Assembly (NCBI GenBank): GCA_900542275.1
Contig: UQMW01000028.1
Location: 1 to 27,043 of the forward strand
Source of the DNA: an uncultured Collinsella sp.
Lineage (GTDB): Bacteria > Actinomycetota > Coriobacteriia > Coriobacteriales > Coriobacteriaceae
Length of the DNA stretch: 27,043 nt
Reading direction: 5' to 3'
Shown here: piece by piece, positions 1-8,174 of the stretch
Layout: every line of letters begins with the position of its first letter
Position numbering within the stretch: position 1 is the stretch's first letter
Program-made: the position numbers and the translations under genes
Notes under the pieces: generated by a model
Told to the model about the DNA's origin: nothing
Databases searched by the model: none
The model's input: the letters and a program-made list of their open reading frames with translations, nothing else

Positions 1-20
1 GGGTTTGCAGCGTCGAGCCG

Positions 21-46
21 TTACGCGGTTTGGTAAAACCGCGTAA
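21..46 (-). terminator. Hairpin directly after hspR stop
   Basis: TTACGCGGTTT (21-31) and AAACCGCGTAA (36-46) form a perfect 11-bp stem with a 4-nt loop. It starts on the base next to the hspR stop codon (47-49). No clear U-run follows on the minus strand, so it may be a weak terminator or a 3'-end stabilising hairpin closing the dnaK-grpE-dnaJ-hspR unit. Confidence 0.5.
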
Positions 47-463
47 CTACAGATCCCCGCCCGTGCCCAGCAGTTTGCGCATGACTTGCTCGGGGTTGAC
101 CGAGCCGTCGCGCGGGGCCAGGGCGGTGATCTTCTTCTGCATCTTATACTCGTGCAGCTCGTCCTCGAGCTGGCGCACGCGGGCGCGGAGCTTTTCGTTC
201 TCGCGCTCGCGCTCCTCGGCACGCTCCTTCATATCGAGGATGCGCACCACGCCGGCAAGGTTGATGCCCTCGTCAGTCAGCTGGTTGATGAGCTCCAGGC
301 GCTCGATATCGGCACGCGAATACAGACGCGTGTTGCCGCCCGAGCGCTGGGGGTTCACCAAGCCCTTGGACTCGTAGACGCGCAGAGTCTGCGGGTGCAT
401 GCCGGTCAGCTCGGCCGCCACGCTGATCATGTACAGCGGTTTGTTCCTATTGTCCTCGGCCAT
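47..463 (-). CDS. hspR: HspR-type MerR family heat-shock repressor
   Basis: A 138-aa MerR-family DNA-binding protein. The N-terminal winged helix-turn-helix (about residues 9-75) has the family pattern MISVAAELTGMHPQTLRVYE followed by the wing segment RSGGNTRLYS. A charged coiled coil rich in Glu and Arg follows (about 78-107), and a short tail ends in GTGGDL. In actinobacteria HspR represses the dnaK operon, with DnaK as co-repressor. Its position as last gene after dnaK, grpE and dnaJ on the same strand supports that role. The identification is strong; the operator it binds here was not found (see the dnaK upstream region). Confidence 0.92.
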   Translation of the reverse strand: MAEDNRNKPLYMISVAAELTGMHPQTLRVYESKGLVNPQRSGGNTRLYSRADIERLELINQLTDEGINLAGVVRILDMKERAEERERENEKLRARVRQLEDELHEYKMQKKITALAPRDGSVNPEQVMRKLLGTGGDL

Positions 464-535
464 GCTACCTGACCCCTTTCCGTCTCGTTATCGTCCATCA
501 TAAGCCCGCGGGCGTGGGCGTGCGCCGCGACCGCC

Positions 536-1501
536 CTAGTACGTCGCCTTGTAACGATTGACCTTCTCGCGATAGTCGCGCGTGTCGGCCTCGCGCAGCT
601 TGGTCATGGCATCGCGTTCATCGTCGGACAGGTTCGTGGGAACCTGCACCTTGATCTCGACGAGCAGCGCGCCCGTGCGGCCACGGTGCTTAACATCGGG
701 CGCGCCCATCTCCTTAAAGCGGAACTTCTTGCCCGTCTGGGTGCCCGCCGGCACCTTCAGACGAACCGTCGCGCCGCCGGGTGTGGGCACATCCACCGTG
801 CAGCCGAGCGCCGCCTCGTAAACCGAGATCGGTACCTCCATGGTCACATCGGCACCCTTGCGCTTAAACAGCGGGTGCTCCTCCACATGCGTGGTCACGA
901 CCAGGTCGCCGCGCTCGCCACCCGCAACGCCATACTCGCCGCGACGCTTGTAGCGTAGTTTGCCGCCGTCGACCGCACCTGCGGGAACCGAGACCGCAAT
1001 GGTTTGCTGCTCGCCCGTCGAGGGAATGCGATAGGTGACCTTGTGCGTCACGCCGCGAAACGCGTCCTCGGCCGTCACGTCGACAGTCAGCGACAGGTCG
1101 CCGCCCTTGCGAGCACGGCTGCGACCCGCACCGGCACCGGCATTACCCGCAGCCCCGGCAAAGCCCGAGCCCCAATCGCTGCCCCAAGCGCCGTTGCCGC
1201 TAAAGATGCTGTCGAAGATATCGCCCCAGCCGCTGGCGCCCGCGCCGGCACCGTAGCCGCCGCCATACGCGCCGCCCGCGCCCGGCATGCCGCCGAACAT
1301 GAGCATCTGGTCGTACTCTTTGCGCTTCTTCTCGTCCGAAAGCGTCTCGTAAGCCTCGCTAATCTCCTTGAACTTGGCCTCGTCGCCGCCGGCATCGGGG
1401 TGGTATTTTTGCGCGAGCTTGCGAAACGCGCTCTTGATCTCTTTGTCGGAGGCGCTCTTGGATACGCCCAGGATGTCATAGAAGGTTTTGCCTGCAGCCA
1501 T
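536..1501 (-). CDS. dnaJ: DnaJ-family co-chaperone lacking the zinc-finger domain (CbpA-like)
   Basis: A 321-aa J-domain co-chaperone that delivers substrates to DnaK and stimulates its ATPase. The J domain covers residues 5-70, with the HPD motif at 34-36. A Gly/Ala-rich linker runs from about 70 to 132. Two beta-sandwich substrate-binding domains follow (GGDLSLTVDVTAEDAF onward, to about residue 310). The four CxxCxGxG zinc repeats of type I DnaJ are absent, so this is a type II protein like CbpA or DnaJ2. The start ATG at 1501 has a GGAGAGGAG-type ribosome site. It lies 107 bp downstream of grpE, past a strong hairpin, and is followed by hspR after 72 bp. No zinc-finger DnaJ is in the window. 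Confidence 0.93.
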   Translation of the reverse strand: MAAGKTFYDILGVSKSASDKEIKSAFRKLAQKYHPDAGGDEAKFKEISEAYETLSDEKKRKEYDQMLMFGGMPGAGGAYGGGYGAGAGASGWGDIFDSIFSGNGAWGSDWGSGFAGAAGNAGAGAGRSRARKGGDLSLTVDVTAEDAFRGVTHKVTYRIPSTGEQQTIAVSVPAGAVDGGKLRYKRRGEYGVAGGERGDLVVTTHVEEHPLFKRKGADVTMEVPISVYEAALGCTVDVPTPGGATVRLKVPAGTQTGKKFRFKEMGAPDVKHRGRTGALLVEIKVQVPTNLSDDERDAMTKLREADTRDYREKVNRYKATY

Positions 1502-1573
1502 CGTAGCTCCTCTCCTGTTTCATCCACCGCTCAACGGGCGGCGGCTCATACTGTCATATGGCACTAGGCCAGA

Positions 1574-1603
1574 AAGGGCCCCGGGTGTTGCCCCGGGGCC
1601 CTT
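1574..1603 (-). terminator. Intercistronic terminator/attenuator between grpE and dnaJ
   Basis: AAGGGCCCCGGG (1574-1585) and CCCGGGGCCCTT (1592-1603) make a perfect 12-bp GC-rich stem with a 6-nt loop, five bases beyond the grpE stop codon. On the minus strand the hairpin is followed by TCTGGCC, so the U-tract is short. It probably lowers read-through into dnaJ-hspR and sets the ratio of DnaK/GrpE to DnaJ/HspR. Confidence 0.7.
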
Positions 1604-1608
1604 CTCAA

Positions 1609-2451
1609 TTACTCCTCGGTGCTCTCAGCCGTATCGGCCGCAGCATCCTCGGGCGCCGCTTCGGGCTCCGGTGCGGGGCGCTTCTCGCCACCGTAGGTCA
1701 CCGTCACCATCGCGGAGCGCAGGATGCGGTCCGCCATGCGGTAGCCCTTCTGGTACACGTCGTTGACGGTCTCGTCGTACTGCGATGCGTCCTCGACACG
1801 CCCCACGGCCTGGTGCTCGAGCGGATCGAACGCCTCGCCCTTGGGGTCGATGGGCTCAACGCCCTCGTGCGCAAACACATCGAGCAGCTTGGCATGCACC
1901 GCATCAACGCCATCGACGAACTGCTTAAAGTCGTCGGAAAGCTCCTGGCTACGGGCATGGTCGATTGCACGCTCGATATCGTCAACCACCGGCAACAGCG
2001 CGGTGACAAGCTTCTCGGTCGCGCGCTCGCGCTCGGCGATACGCTCGCTGGCGGTGCGGCGACGGAAGTTCTCCCAGTCGGCCTGCAGACGGGCGGTACG
2101 CTCGGTGGCGTCCTTTGCCTTGTCCTCGGCGGCCTTCTGAGCCTCTGCCGCAGCATCGAGCTCGCTGCGTACGTCGGCAAGCTCCTTTTGGGCCTGCTCG
2201 AACTTGAGCTTAAAGTCGTTGTCGGCGGCTTCCTCACCGGCGCGGATAGCGGCTTCCACCATCTCGTCCTCGGTCATCGTCGCCTCCTTGTTGGAATCCT
2301 CTACCTGGTTCTCGGCAGCCTCGGCGGCCTCGGCCTCGTTGGCCTCGGTATCGTCGACGGCCTCTACGGGAATCTTCACGTCCTTCTCCTCAGAGTCAAC
2401 GGGGGCGGCGCCAGCGGCGGCCGCCTCCGTGCGAGCTTTACGGGCGGACAT
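1609..2451 (-). CDS. grpE: Nucleotide exchange factor GrpE
   Basis: A 280-aa GrpE, the ADP-release factor of DnaK. The N-terminal part (about residues 1-65) is a low-complexity Ala/Glu-rich acidic extension. A long helix follows (about 75-140), then the GrpE core with the signature stretches TARLQADWENFRRR and ELSDDFKQFVDGVDAVHAKLL and the C-terminal beta domain around PIDPKGEAFDPLEHQAV. An acidic Ala/Glu/Pro tail closes the protein, so it is longer than the roughly 200 aa of E. coli GrpE. The ATG lies only 2 bp after the dnaK stop codon, so translation is probably coupled to dnaK. Confidence 0.95.
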   Translation of the reverse strand: MSARKARTEAAAAGAAPVDSEEKDVKIPVEAVDDTEANEAEAAEAAENQVEDSNKEATMTEDEMVEAAIRAGEEAADNDFKLKFEQAQKELADVRSELDAAAEAQKAAEDKAKDATERTARLQADWENFRRRTASERIAERERATEKLVTALLPVVDDIERAIDHARSQELSDDFKQFVDGVDAVHAKLLDVFAHEGVEPIDPKGEAFDPLEHQAVGRVEDASQYDETVNDVYQKGYRMADRILRSAMVTVTYGGEKRPAPEPEAAPEDAAADTAESTEE

Positions 2452-2453
2452 GA

Positions 2454-4346
<1,893 letters not shown>

Positions 4347-4427
4347 TAGAAATTCCCTCTCTCTTTTGCGTTCGCGCCGCCTCGACGATCTGTCGCGCGG
4401 CGCTTCGGCTTGTCTTTCAGGATGTAG

Positions 4428-4493
4428 TGTATCCCCTTATGGGCCGGAATATACAAAATCTAAGTCAATTCATATAAGATTTCTTATTGTTGA
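4428..4493 (-). promoter_or_regulatory. dnaK upstream region: candidate promoter and imperfect palindrome
   Basis: Minus-strand signals upstream of dnaK are weak. One candidate is TTGTAT (4451-4456), 17 bp, GATACA (4428-4433). Another is a TATATT -10 at 4448-4453 behind an AT-rich stretch. An imperfect inverted repeat, AAATCT...AGATTT (about 4457-4483, 6-bp arms), covers a TTGACT hexamer. I found no clear HAIR element (CTTGAGT-N7-ACTCAAG), the known HspR operator of Streptomyces. TTGAGA-N8-TCTTAA at 4490-4509 is only a loose match to it. Confidence 0.3.
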
Positions 4494-4608
4494 GAGTTTA
4501 GGTTCTTAAATGCGCAGGTAGATGCGCTGAATGAGTTCTCGGCAAATCTATTGAGATCTATGTAGAGATGGCTGAGGTTTGCGTCCGGGGGTGCCTGGGG
4601 GCCGTCTT

Positions 4609-4720
4609 GCGGCAAGCGCATCCCGGTTTGAGCGTGGATTCCGGGTCGCAGTTTCCGCTAGCGGGCCCAACCGGAAACTGCGACCCGGTTTTCGGCCAAA
4701 TAACGGGATGCCCTTTCCGC
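4609..4720. repeat. Nested-hairpin intergenic repeat, copy 1
   Basis: The core is a perfect 17-bp inverted repeat, CCGGGTCGCAGTTTCCG (4641-4657) with its complement at 4672-4688, around a 14-nt loop. Outer arms, GCGG..AAG.GCATCCCG (4609-4626) and AACGGGATGCC.TTTCCGC (4702-4720), also pair imperfectly. The same order of blocks (GCATCCCGTTT, ATTCCGGGTCGCA, CCGGAAAC, TCGGCCAAATA) recurs at 26734-26830. This marks a dispersed REP/MITE-like family. Confidence 0.75.
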
Positions 4721-4768
4721 AGGCGCGCTCAATAGGTCAATATTACAAGTCACCTATAGCTAACATTT

Positions 4769-4803
4769 GCGCAGCTCAACGGCCCCACCTGCGCGTTTTT
4801 TAG
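4769..4803 (+). terminator. Orphan rho-independent terminator-like hairpin
   Basis: GCGCAG (4769-4774) pairs with CTGCGC (4789-4794) around a 14-nt loop, and is followed by GTTTTTTAG. No plus-strand gene precedes it, because dnaK runs the other way. It would end either an unrecognised short transcript from 4500-4770 or read-through from the repeat. The stem is short, so confidence is modest. Confidence 0.4.
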
Positions 4804-4853
4804 TAAACCTTGGCATACTCGGCGAACGGTATGAAGATGCCGGCCAGAGGGTA

Positions 4854-4881
4854 TTGCAAACGGTCGCTCCCGTGGTATGTT
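4854..4881 (+). promoter_or_regulatory. Candidate promoter of the ferredoxin gene
   Basis: TTGCAA (4854-4859), a 16-bp spacer and TATGTT (4876-4881) fit a sigma-70-type promoter 61 bp upstream of the ferredoxin ATG. This is judged by eye only. Confidence 0.45.
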
Positions 4882-4942
4882 TTTGCCCGAATCAAACCGG
4901 CGCGCATCGCCTGTAGCGTCGGTCAACAGAGAGGAAACTACC

Positions 4943-5128
4943 ATGGCTCATCCCGTAATTGATGCCGACGAGTGCATCGCTTGTGGCGTTTGCGTCGACT
5001 CCTGCCCCGCTGGCGTTCTGGAGCTCCAGGACGTCGCTACCGTCGCCGACGAGGACTCCTGCGTCGCCTGTGGCGCTTGCCAGGACGCTTGCCCCGCTGG
5101 CGCGATCACCGAGATCGTCGAGGAGTAA
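4943..5128 (+). CDS. 2[4Fe-4S] ferredoxin
   Basis: A 61-aa clostridial-type ferredoxin, a small soluble low-potential electron carrier. It has two CxxCxxCxxxCP cluster motifs, at C11-C14-C17-C21 and C40-C43-C46-C50, arranged with pseudo-two-fold symmetry (CIACGVCVDSCPAG and CVACGACQDACPAG). The ATG at 4943 is preceded by AGAGGAAA, and the upstream in-frame extension lacks family similarity. It is monocistronic, with its own candidate promoter and a strong terminator. Likely partners in an anaerobe are pyruvate:ferredoxin oxidoreductase or hydrogenase; neither gene is in the window. Confidence 0.96.
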   Translation: MAHPVIDADECIACGVCVDSCPAGVLELQDVATVADEDSCVACGACQDACPAGAITEIVEE

Positions 5129-5169
5129 CAACTCCCCCACTTGCACACTCAAAAGTACACCGTGCACAA

Positions 5170-5210
5170 AAAAGGAGGCTTCCGCATCGCCGCGGAGGCC
5201 TCCTTTTGTT
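5170..5210 (+). terminator. Rho-independent terminator of the ferredoxin gene
   Basis: AAAAGGAGGCTTCCGC (5170-5185) and GCGGAGGCCTCCTTTT (5192-5207) form a 16-bp stem with a single G-U pair and a 6-nt loop, followed by GTTTGT. The A-run before and the T-run after the stem would let it work on both strands. Confidence 0.9.
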
Positions 5211-5247
5211 TGTACAGGCAGCTAATTGGGGACGGGGCTACCTTGGC

Positions 5248-5314
5248 AGTTGCGGTGGAATAGTTCCTGGCTCATTGCTTAGGTGCCGATTGTAGGAACT
5301 ATTTCACCGCAACT
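5248..5314. repeat. Long inverted repeat downstream of niaR
   Basis: AGTTGCGGTGGAATAGTTCC (5248-5267) pairs with 5295-5314, a 20-bp stem with one G-U pair; the next two inner positions also pair. The loop is about 23 nt. It sits 19 bp past the niaR stop codon, beside a GGGGACGGGG stretch at 5227-5236. It could serve as a transcript-end hairpin for the nad operon, or be a MITE-like repeat. Confidence 0.6.
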
Positions 5315-5332
5315 TATATAGACAGTATCGGG

Positions 5333-5878
5333 TTAGGACAAATCATCCTCGTAGGGCATTAAATCGGCAAGGTAGCCCTTCTCCTTGAGTATAGCCTCGA
5401 TCTCGTCGAGGGTCTGCTCGTCCTCCGCCGCGATGCGATGGAAGTGGTAGCCGCTCGTCACCGTTAGTAGTGGAAAGCTCTTGCCGCTCTCGATATCGTG
5501 CAGGTAGCGCTCAACATCGCGACGATTGCGGATGTCCAGGTCGGCCGTGATCTTGCCGTACACACGATGGTTGACGATCACGTTGAGCACGGCGCCACCC
5601 GCGTCGACGATACTCGTAAGCTCGTCGCCCGCCTGCTCCACGCCGTGGCGCACCTTAACAAGACGCGTGGGCACGGCGGGGCTACTCGCGGCTTCCTGCA
5701 GCACGTAGCCGCGGTTGGTCGCCACGATATCGTGCCCATCGGCACGCAACAGGGCAATATCCTGAACCACGACCTGACGGCTCACGCCAACCTCGCGGGC
5801 AAGTGCGCTGCCCGAAACGGGCTCCTTGGCTCCTTCGAGCACGCCCATGATGGCACGGCGACGCTCGCGGGCGTTCAT
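5333..5878 (-). CDS. niaR: NiaR-type transcriptional repressor of NAD synthesis (HTH and 3H domains)
   Basis: A 181-aa regulator. The N-terminal winged helix (about residues 4-60) has REVGVSRQVVVQDIALLRADG. It is joined to a C-terminal 3H domain (about 70-175) with its conserved histidines in VRHGVEQ, VNHRVYGK and GYHFHRI. In Firmicutes and Thermotoga this family (NiaR/YrxA) senses nicotinate and represses NAD biosynthesis or niacin uptake genes. Its ATG overlaps the nadC stop codon by one base (TAATG), so it is the fourth gene of nadA-nadB-nadC-niaR and is probably autoregulated through the palindrome upstream of nadA. Ligand and repressor direction here are inferred from the family. Confidence 0.92.
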   Translation of the reverse strand: MNARERRRAIMGVLEGAKEPVSGSALAREVGVSRQVVVQDIALLRADGHDIVATNRGYVLQEAASSPAVPTRLVKVRHGVEQAGDELTSIVDAGGAVLNVIVNHRVYGKITADLDIRNRRDVERYLHDIESGKSFPLLTVTSGYHFHRIAAEDEQTLDEIEAILKEKGYLADLMPYEDDLS

Positions 5879-6738
5879 TATTTACCGTCCAGCAGACGCA
5901 GGTGCTTAAGCGAGAGGTCGAGGATCGGCGCAGAGTGCGTCAGGGCGCCCGAGCTAATATAGTCGACACCCAGATCGGCCAGGGCGCGAATGTTGCTGGC
6001 GTCCACGTTGCCCGAGCACTCGGTCTTGGCGCGGCCATCGATAAGCTCAATCGCGGCAGCCATGTCGTCGTGGGTCATGTTGTCGAACATGATGATGTCG
6101 GCGCCGGCTTCCACGGCCTCGCGCACCATGTCCAGGTTCTCGCACTCGATCTCGACCGTCGTGGTAAACGATGCATGGGCGCGCGCCATCTCGATCGCAC
6201 GCATCACGCCGCCGGCGGCGTCGATGTGGTTGTCCTTGAGCATGACGGCCGTCGACAGGTTGTAACGGTGGTTGCTGCCGCCGCCGATCTCGACCGCGGC
6301 CTTCTCGAAGACGCGCATGCCCGGCGTGGTCTTGCGCGTGTCGACGAGCACGGTCTTGGTGCCCTCGAGCACCGCAGCCATTCTGTGTGTATAGGTAGCG
6401 ATACCGCTCATGCGCTGCAGGTAGTTGAGCGCCACGCGCTCGCCCGAAAGCAGCACGCGCGCATCGCCGCGCACCTGGCCCACGTGGTCGCCGGCGTGCA
6501 CCTCGTCACCGTCGGCAACATCAAACAGCACCGAGCTCTGCGAATCCAGCAGCTCAAAGGTGCGAGCGAACACATCCAGGCCGGCGATGATGCCATCGGC
6601 CTTGGCGATAAGCTCCACCGTGGCGGGACGCGCCGTGGGGCACACGCTCGCCGTGCTCACGTCCTCAAAGGTAATGTCCTCGCGCAGAGCCTGCAGAATC
6701 AGATCATCGACGACGAGTTTCATGGTAATGGGATTCAT
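5878..6738 (-). CDS. nadC: Nicotinate-nucleotide pyrophosphorylase (quinolinate phosphoribosyltransferase)
   Basis: A 286-aa enzyme converting quinolinate and PRPP to nicotinate mononucleotide, CO2 and PPi, the third step of de novo NAD synthesis. Family signatures are VLVDTRKTTPGMRVFEKAAV, the GGGSNHRYNL phosphate-binding segment, MLKDNHI, and the barrel strands VEIECENLDMVREAVEAG and IIMFDNM. The length matches the family. The start is uncertain between ATG 6738 and ATG 6723 (MKLVVDDL). The first lies 3 bp after the nadB stop codon and was chosen because of that coupling. Confidence 0.96.
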   Translation of the reverse strand: MNPITMKLVVDDLILQALREDITFEDVSTASVCPTARPATVELIAKADGIIAGLDVFARTFELLDSQSSVLFDVADGDEVHAGDHVGQVRGDARVLLSGERVALNYLQRMSGIATYTHRMAAVLEGTKTVLVDTRKTTPGMRVFEKAAVEIGGGSNHRYNLSTAVMLKDNHIDAAGGVMRAIEMARAHASFTTTVEIECENLDMVREAVEAGADIIMFDNMTHDDMAAAIELIDGRAKTECSGNVDASNIRALADLGVDYISSGALTHSAPILDLSLKHLRLLDGK

Positions 6739-6741
6739 GGT

Positions 6742-8118
6742 CTACTCCTCCACGGCCTGCGTGCCGGCGGCACGGGCCAAATCATCGATTGCCAGGGTGT
6801 CGGCGCTCAGGGCGCGATGACGGCCATCGAGCACGGGATCGCCCGCCTGCTCCACGGCCAGCGACTCGCCGGTGCGCATGTACCACGCGGCGCGACGACC
6901 CCAGACCAGCGCCTCGAGCAGGCTGTTGGAAGCTAGACGATTCTTGCCGTGAACACCGTTGCAGGCCGTCTCGCCAGCGGCGTAGAGCTCGGGCATCGAG
7001 GTGCGGCCGTCCTTGTCGACCCACACGCCGCCCATAAAGTAGTGCTGCGTGGGCGTAACGGGAATGGGCTCGTCCAAGATGTCGCGACCGTCCTCCAGAC
7101 AGCGCGCGCGGATGTTGGCAAAGTGCCCGGTCACCACGTCGCGCTCGACGGGGGCAAAGCTCAGCCACTCGTGCTCGGTGCCGTCCTGCTTCATCTGCTC
7201 GCGAATAGCGGCGGCGACAACATCGCGCGGCTGCAGCTCGTCGGTAAAGCGCTCGCCGGCGGCATTGAGCAGAATCGCGCCTTCGCCGCGGCAGCTCTCG
7301 CTGATCAGGAAGGTGCGGCCCGGCTGCGGCGAGAACAGTCCCGTGGGGTGGATCTGCACGTAGTCCAGGTGCTCCATCGTGATGCCGTGCTCCTGCGCGA
7401 TGTAGCAGGCGTCACCGGTGAGCTGCGGGTAGTTAGTCGAATGGTCGTACACGCCGCCGATACCGCCTGTCGCCCACAGCGTGCGGCGGGCATGAATCTT
7501 AAACGGCTCGCCGGCATGCACGCCCTCGGCGGCATTTGCCAGCTCGTCGGCGGGACGAACCGAGTTGTCCTCGTCCACGGAAACGGCGACGACACCGACA
7601 CACACCGTGACGCCGTCACGCTCGCCCGTCAGGATGTCGGTCATGGCCACGTGCTCCAAAATCTGCACGTTATCCAGCTTGCGAACGGCCTGGAGCAGCT
7701 TGGTCGTGATCTCCTTGCCCGTAATGTCGGCATGGAAGGCAATACGCGGACGGCTGTGCGCACCCTCGCGGGTAAAGTTGAGGCTGCCGTCGGCCTTGCG
7801 CTCAAAATCCACGCCCATCGCTAGCAGATCGTTGATGACCGAACGGCTCGAACGGATCATGATGTCGACGCTCTCGCGGCGATTCTCGTAGTGGCCGGCG
7901 TGCATGGTGTCCTCAAAGAAGGCATCGTAGTCCGAGCCCTCGGGCAGTACGCAGATGCCGCCCTGCGCGAGCATCGAATCGCACTCGTCGACAGCGCCCT
8001 TGGAGAGCATGATCACGCGCGTGCTCGTCGGCAGGTTGAGAGCCGCGTACAGGCCCGCCACGCCACAGCCGGCAATGACGACGTCGCACTCCATGTCGGG
8101 GTATTGTTTGGTTTCCAC
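6742..8118 (-). CDS. nadB: L-aspartate oxidase, short form
   Basis: A 458-aa FAD-dependent enzyme oxidising L-aspartate to iminoaspartate for quinolinate synthesis. It has the N-terminal dinucleotide-binding motif GCGVAGLYAAL, the FAD/substrate segment DSMLAQGGICVL, HPTGLFS, the active-site region ISESCRGEGAILLN, the segment ELQPRDVVAAAI, and the late FAD motif GVHGKNRLASNSLLEALVWG. I chose the GTG at 8118 because GGGAGAGGA lies just upstream and the frame before it overlaps nadA. The protein ends about 50 residues after the last FAD motif, so the C-terminal helical domain of the roughly 540-aa E. coli enzyme is largely missing. Short archaeal forms of about 470 aa are known. Confidence 0.92.
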   Translation of the reverse strand: METKQYPDMECDVVIAGCGVAGLYAALNLPTSTRVIMLSKGAVDECDSMLAQGGICVLPEGSDYDAFFEDTMHAGHYENRRESVDIMIRSSRSVINDLLAMGVDFERKADGSLNFTREGAHSRPRIAFHADITGKEITTKLLQAVRKLDNVQILEHVAMTDILTGERDGVTVCVGVVAVSVDEDNSVRPADELANAAEGVHAGEPFKIHARRTLWATGGIGGVYDHSTNYPQLTGDACYIAQEHGITMEHLDYVQIHPTGLFSPQPGRTFLISESCRGEGAILLNAAGERFTDELQPRDVVAAAIREQMKQDGTEHEWLSFAPVERDVVTGHFANIRARCLEDGRDILDEPIPVTPTQHYFMGGVWVDKDGRTSMPELYAAGETACNGVHGKNRLASNSLLEALVWGRRAAWYMRTGESLAVEQAGDPVLDGRHRALSADTLAIDDLARAAGTQAVEE

Positions 8119-8136
8119 AGGAATCCTCTCCCTTGT

Positions 8137-8171
8137 AATGTGACATGCGGGACTGTCCCTCATGTCACATT
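8137..8171. repeat. 35-bp near-perfect palindrome between nadA and nadB
   Basis: AATGTGACATG (8137-8147) and CATGTCACATT (8161-8171) flank an inner GGGAC-T-GTCCC (8149-8159). The whole is palindromic apart from the C/T pair at 8148/8160 and the central base. It begins 4 bp after the nadA stop codon and ends just before the nadB ribosome site, so it could act as an intercistronic attenuator, an RNA-processing site or a translation-controlling hairpin. Confidence 0.7.
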
Positions 8172-8174
8172 GTT

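Noticed and set aside
5902..6936. 344-aa open frame on the plus strand across nadC and the nadB end
   Set aside because: It mirrors two clear enzyme genes on the minus strand and has a His/Ala-rich composition typical of a GC-rich shadow frame.
6949..7824. 291-aa open frame on the plus strand inside nadB
   Set aside because: Complete overlap with conserved nadB motifs; no family resemblance.
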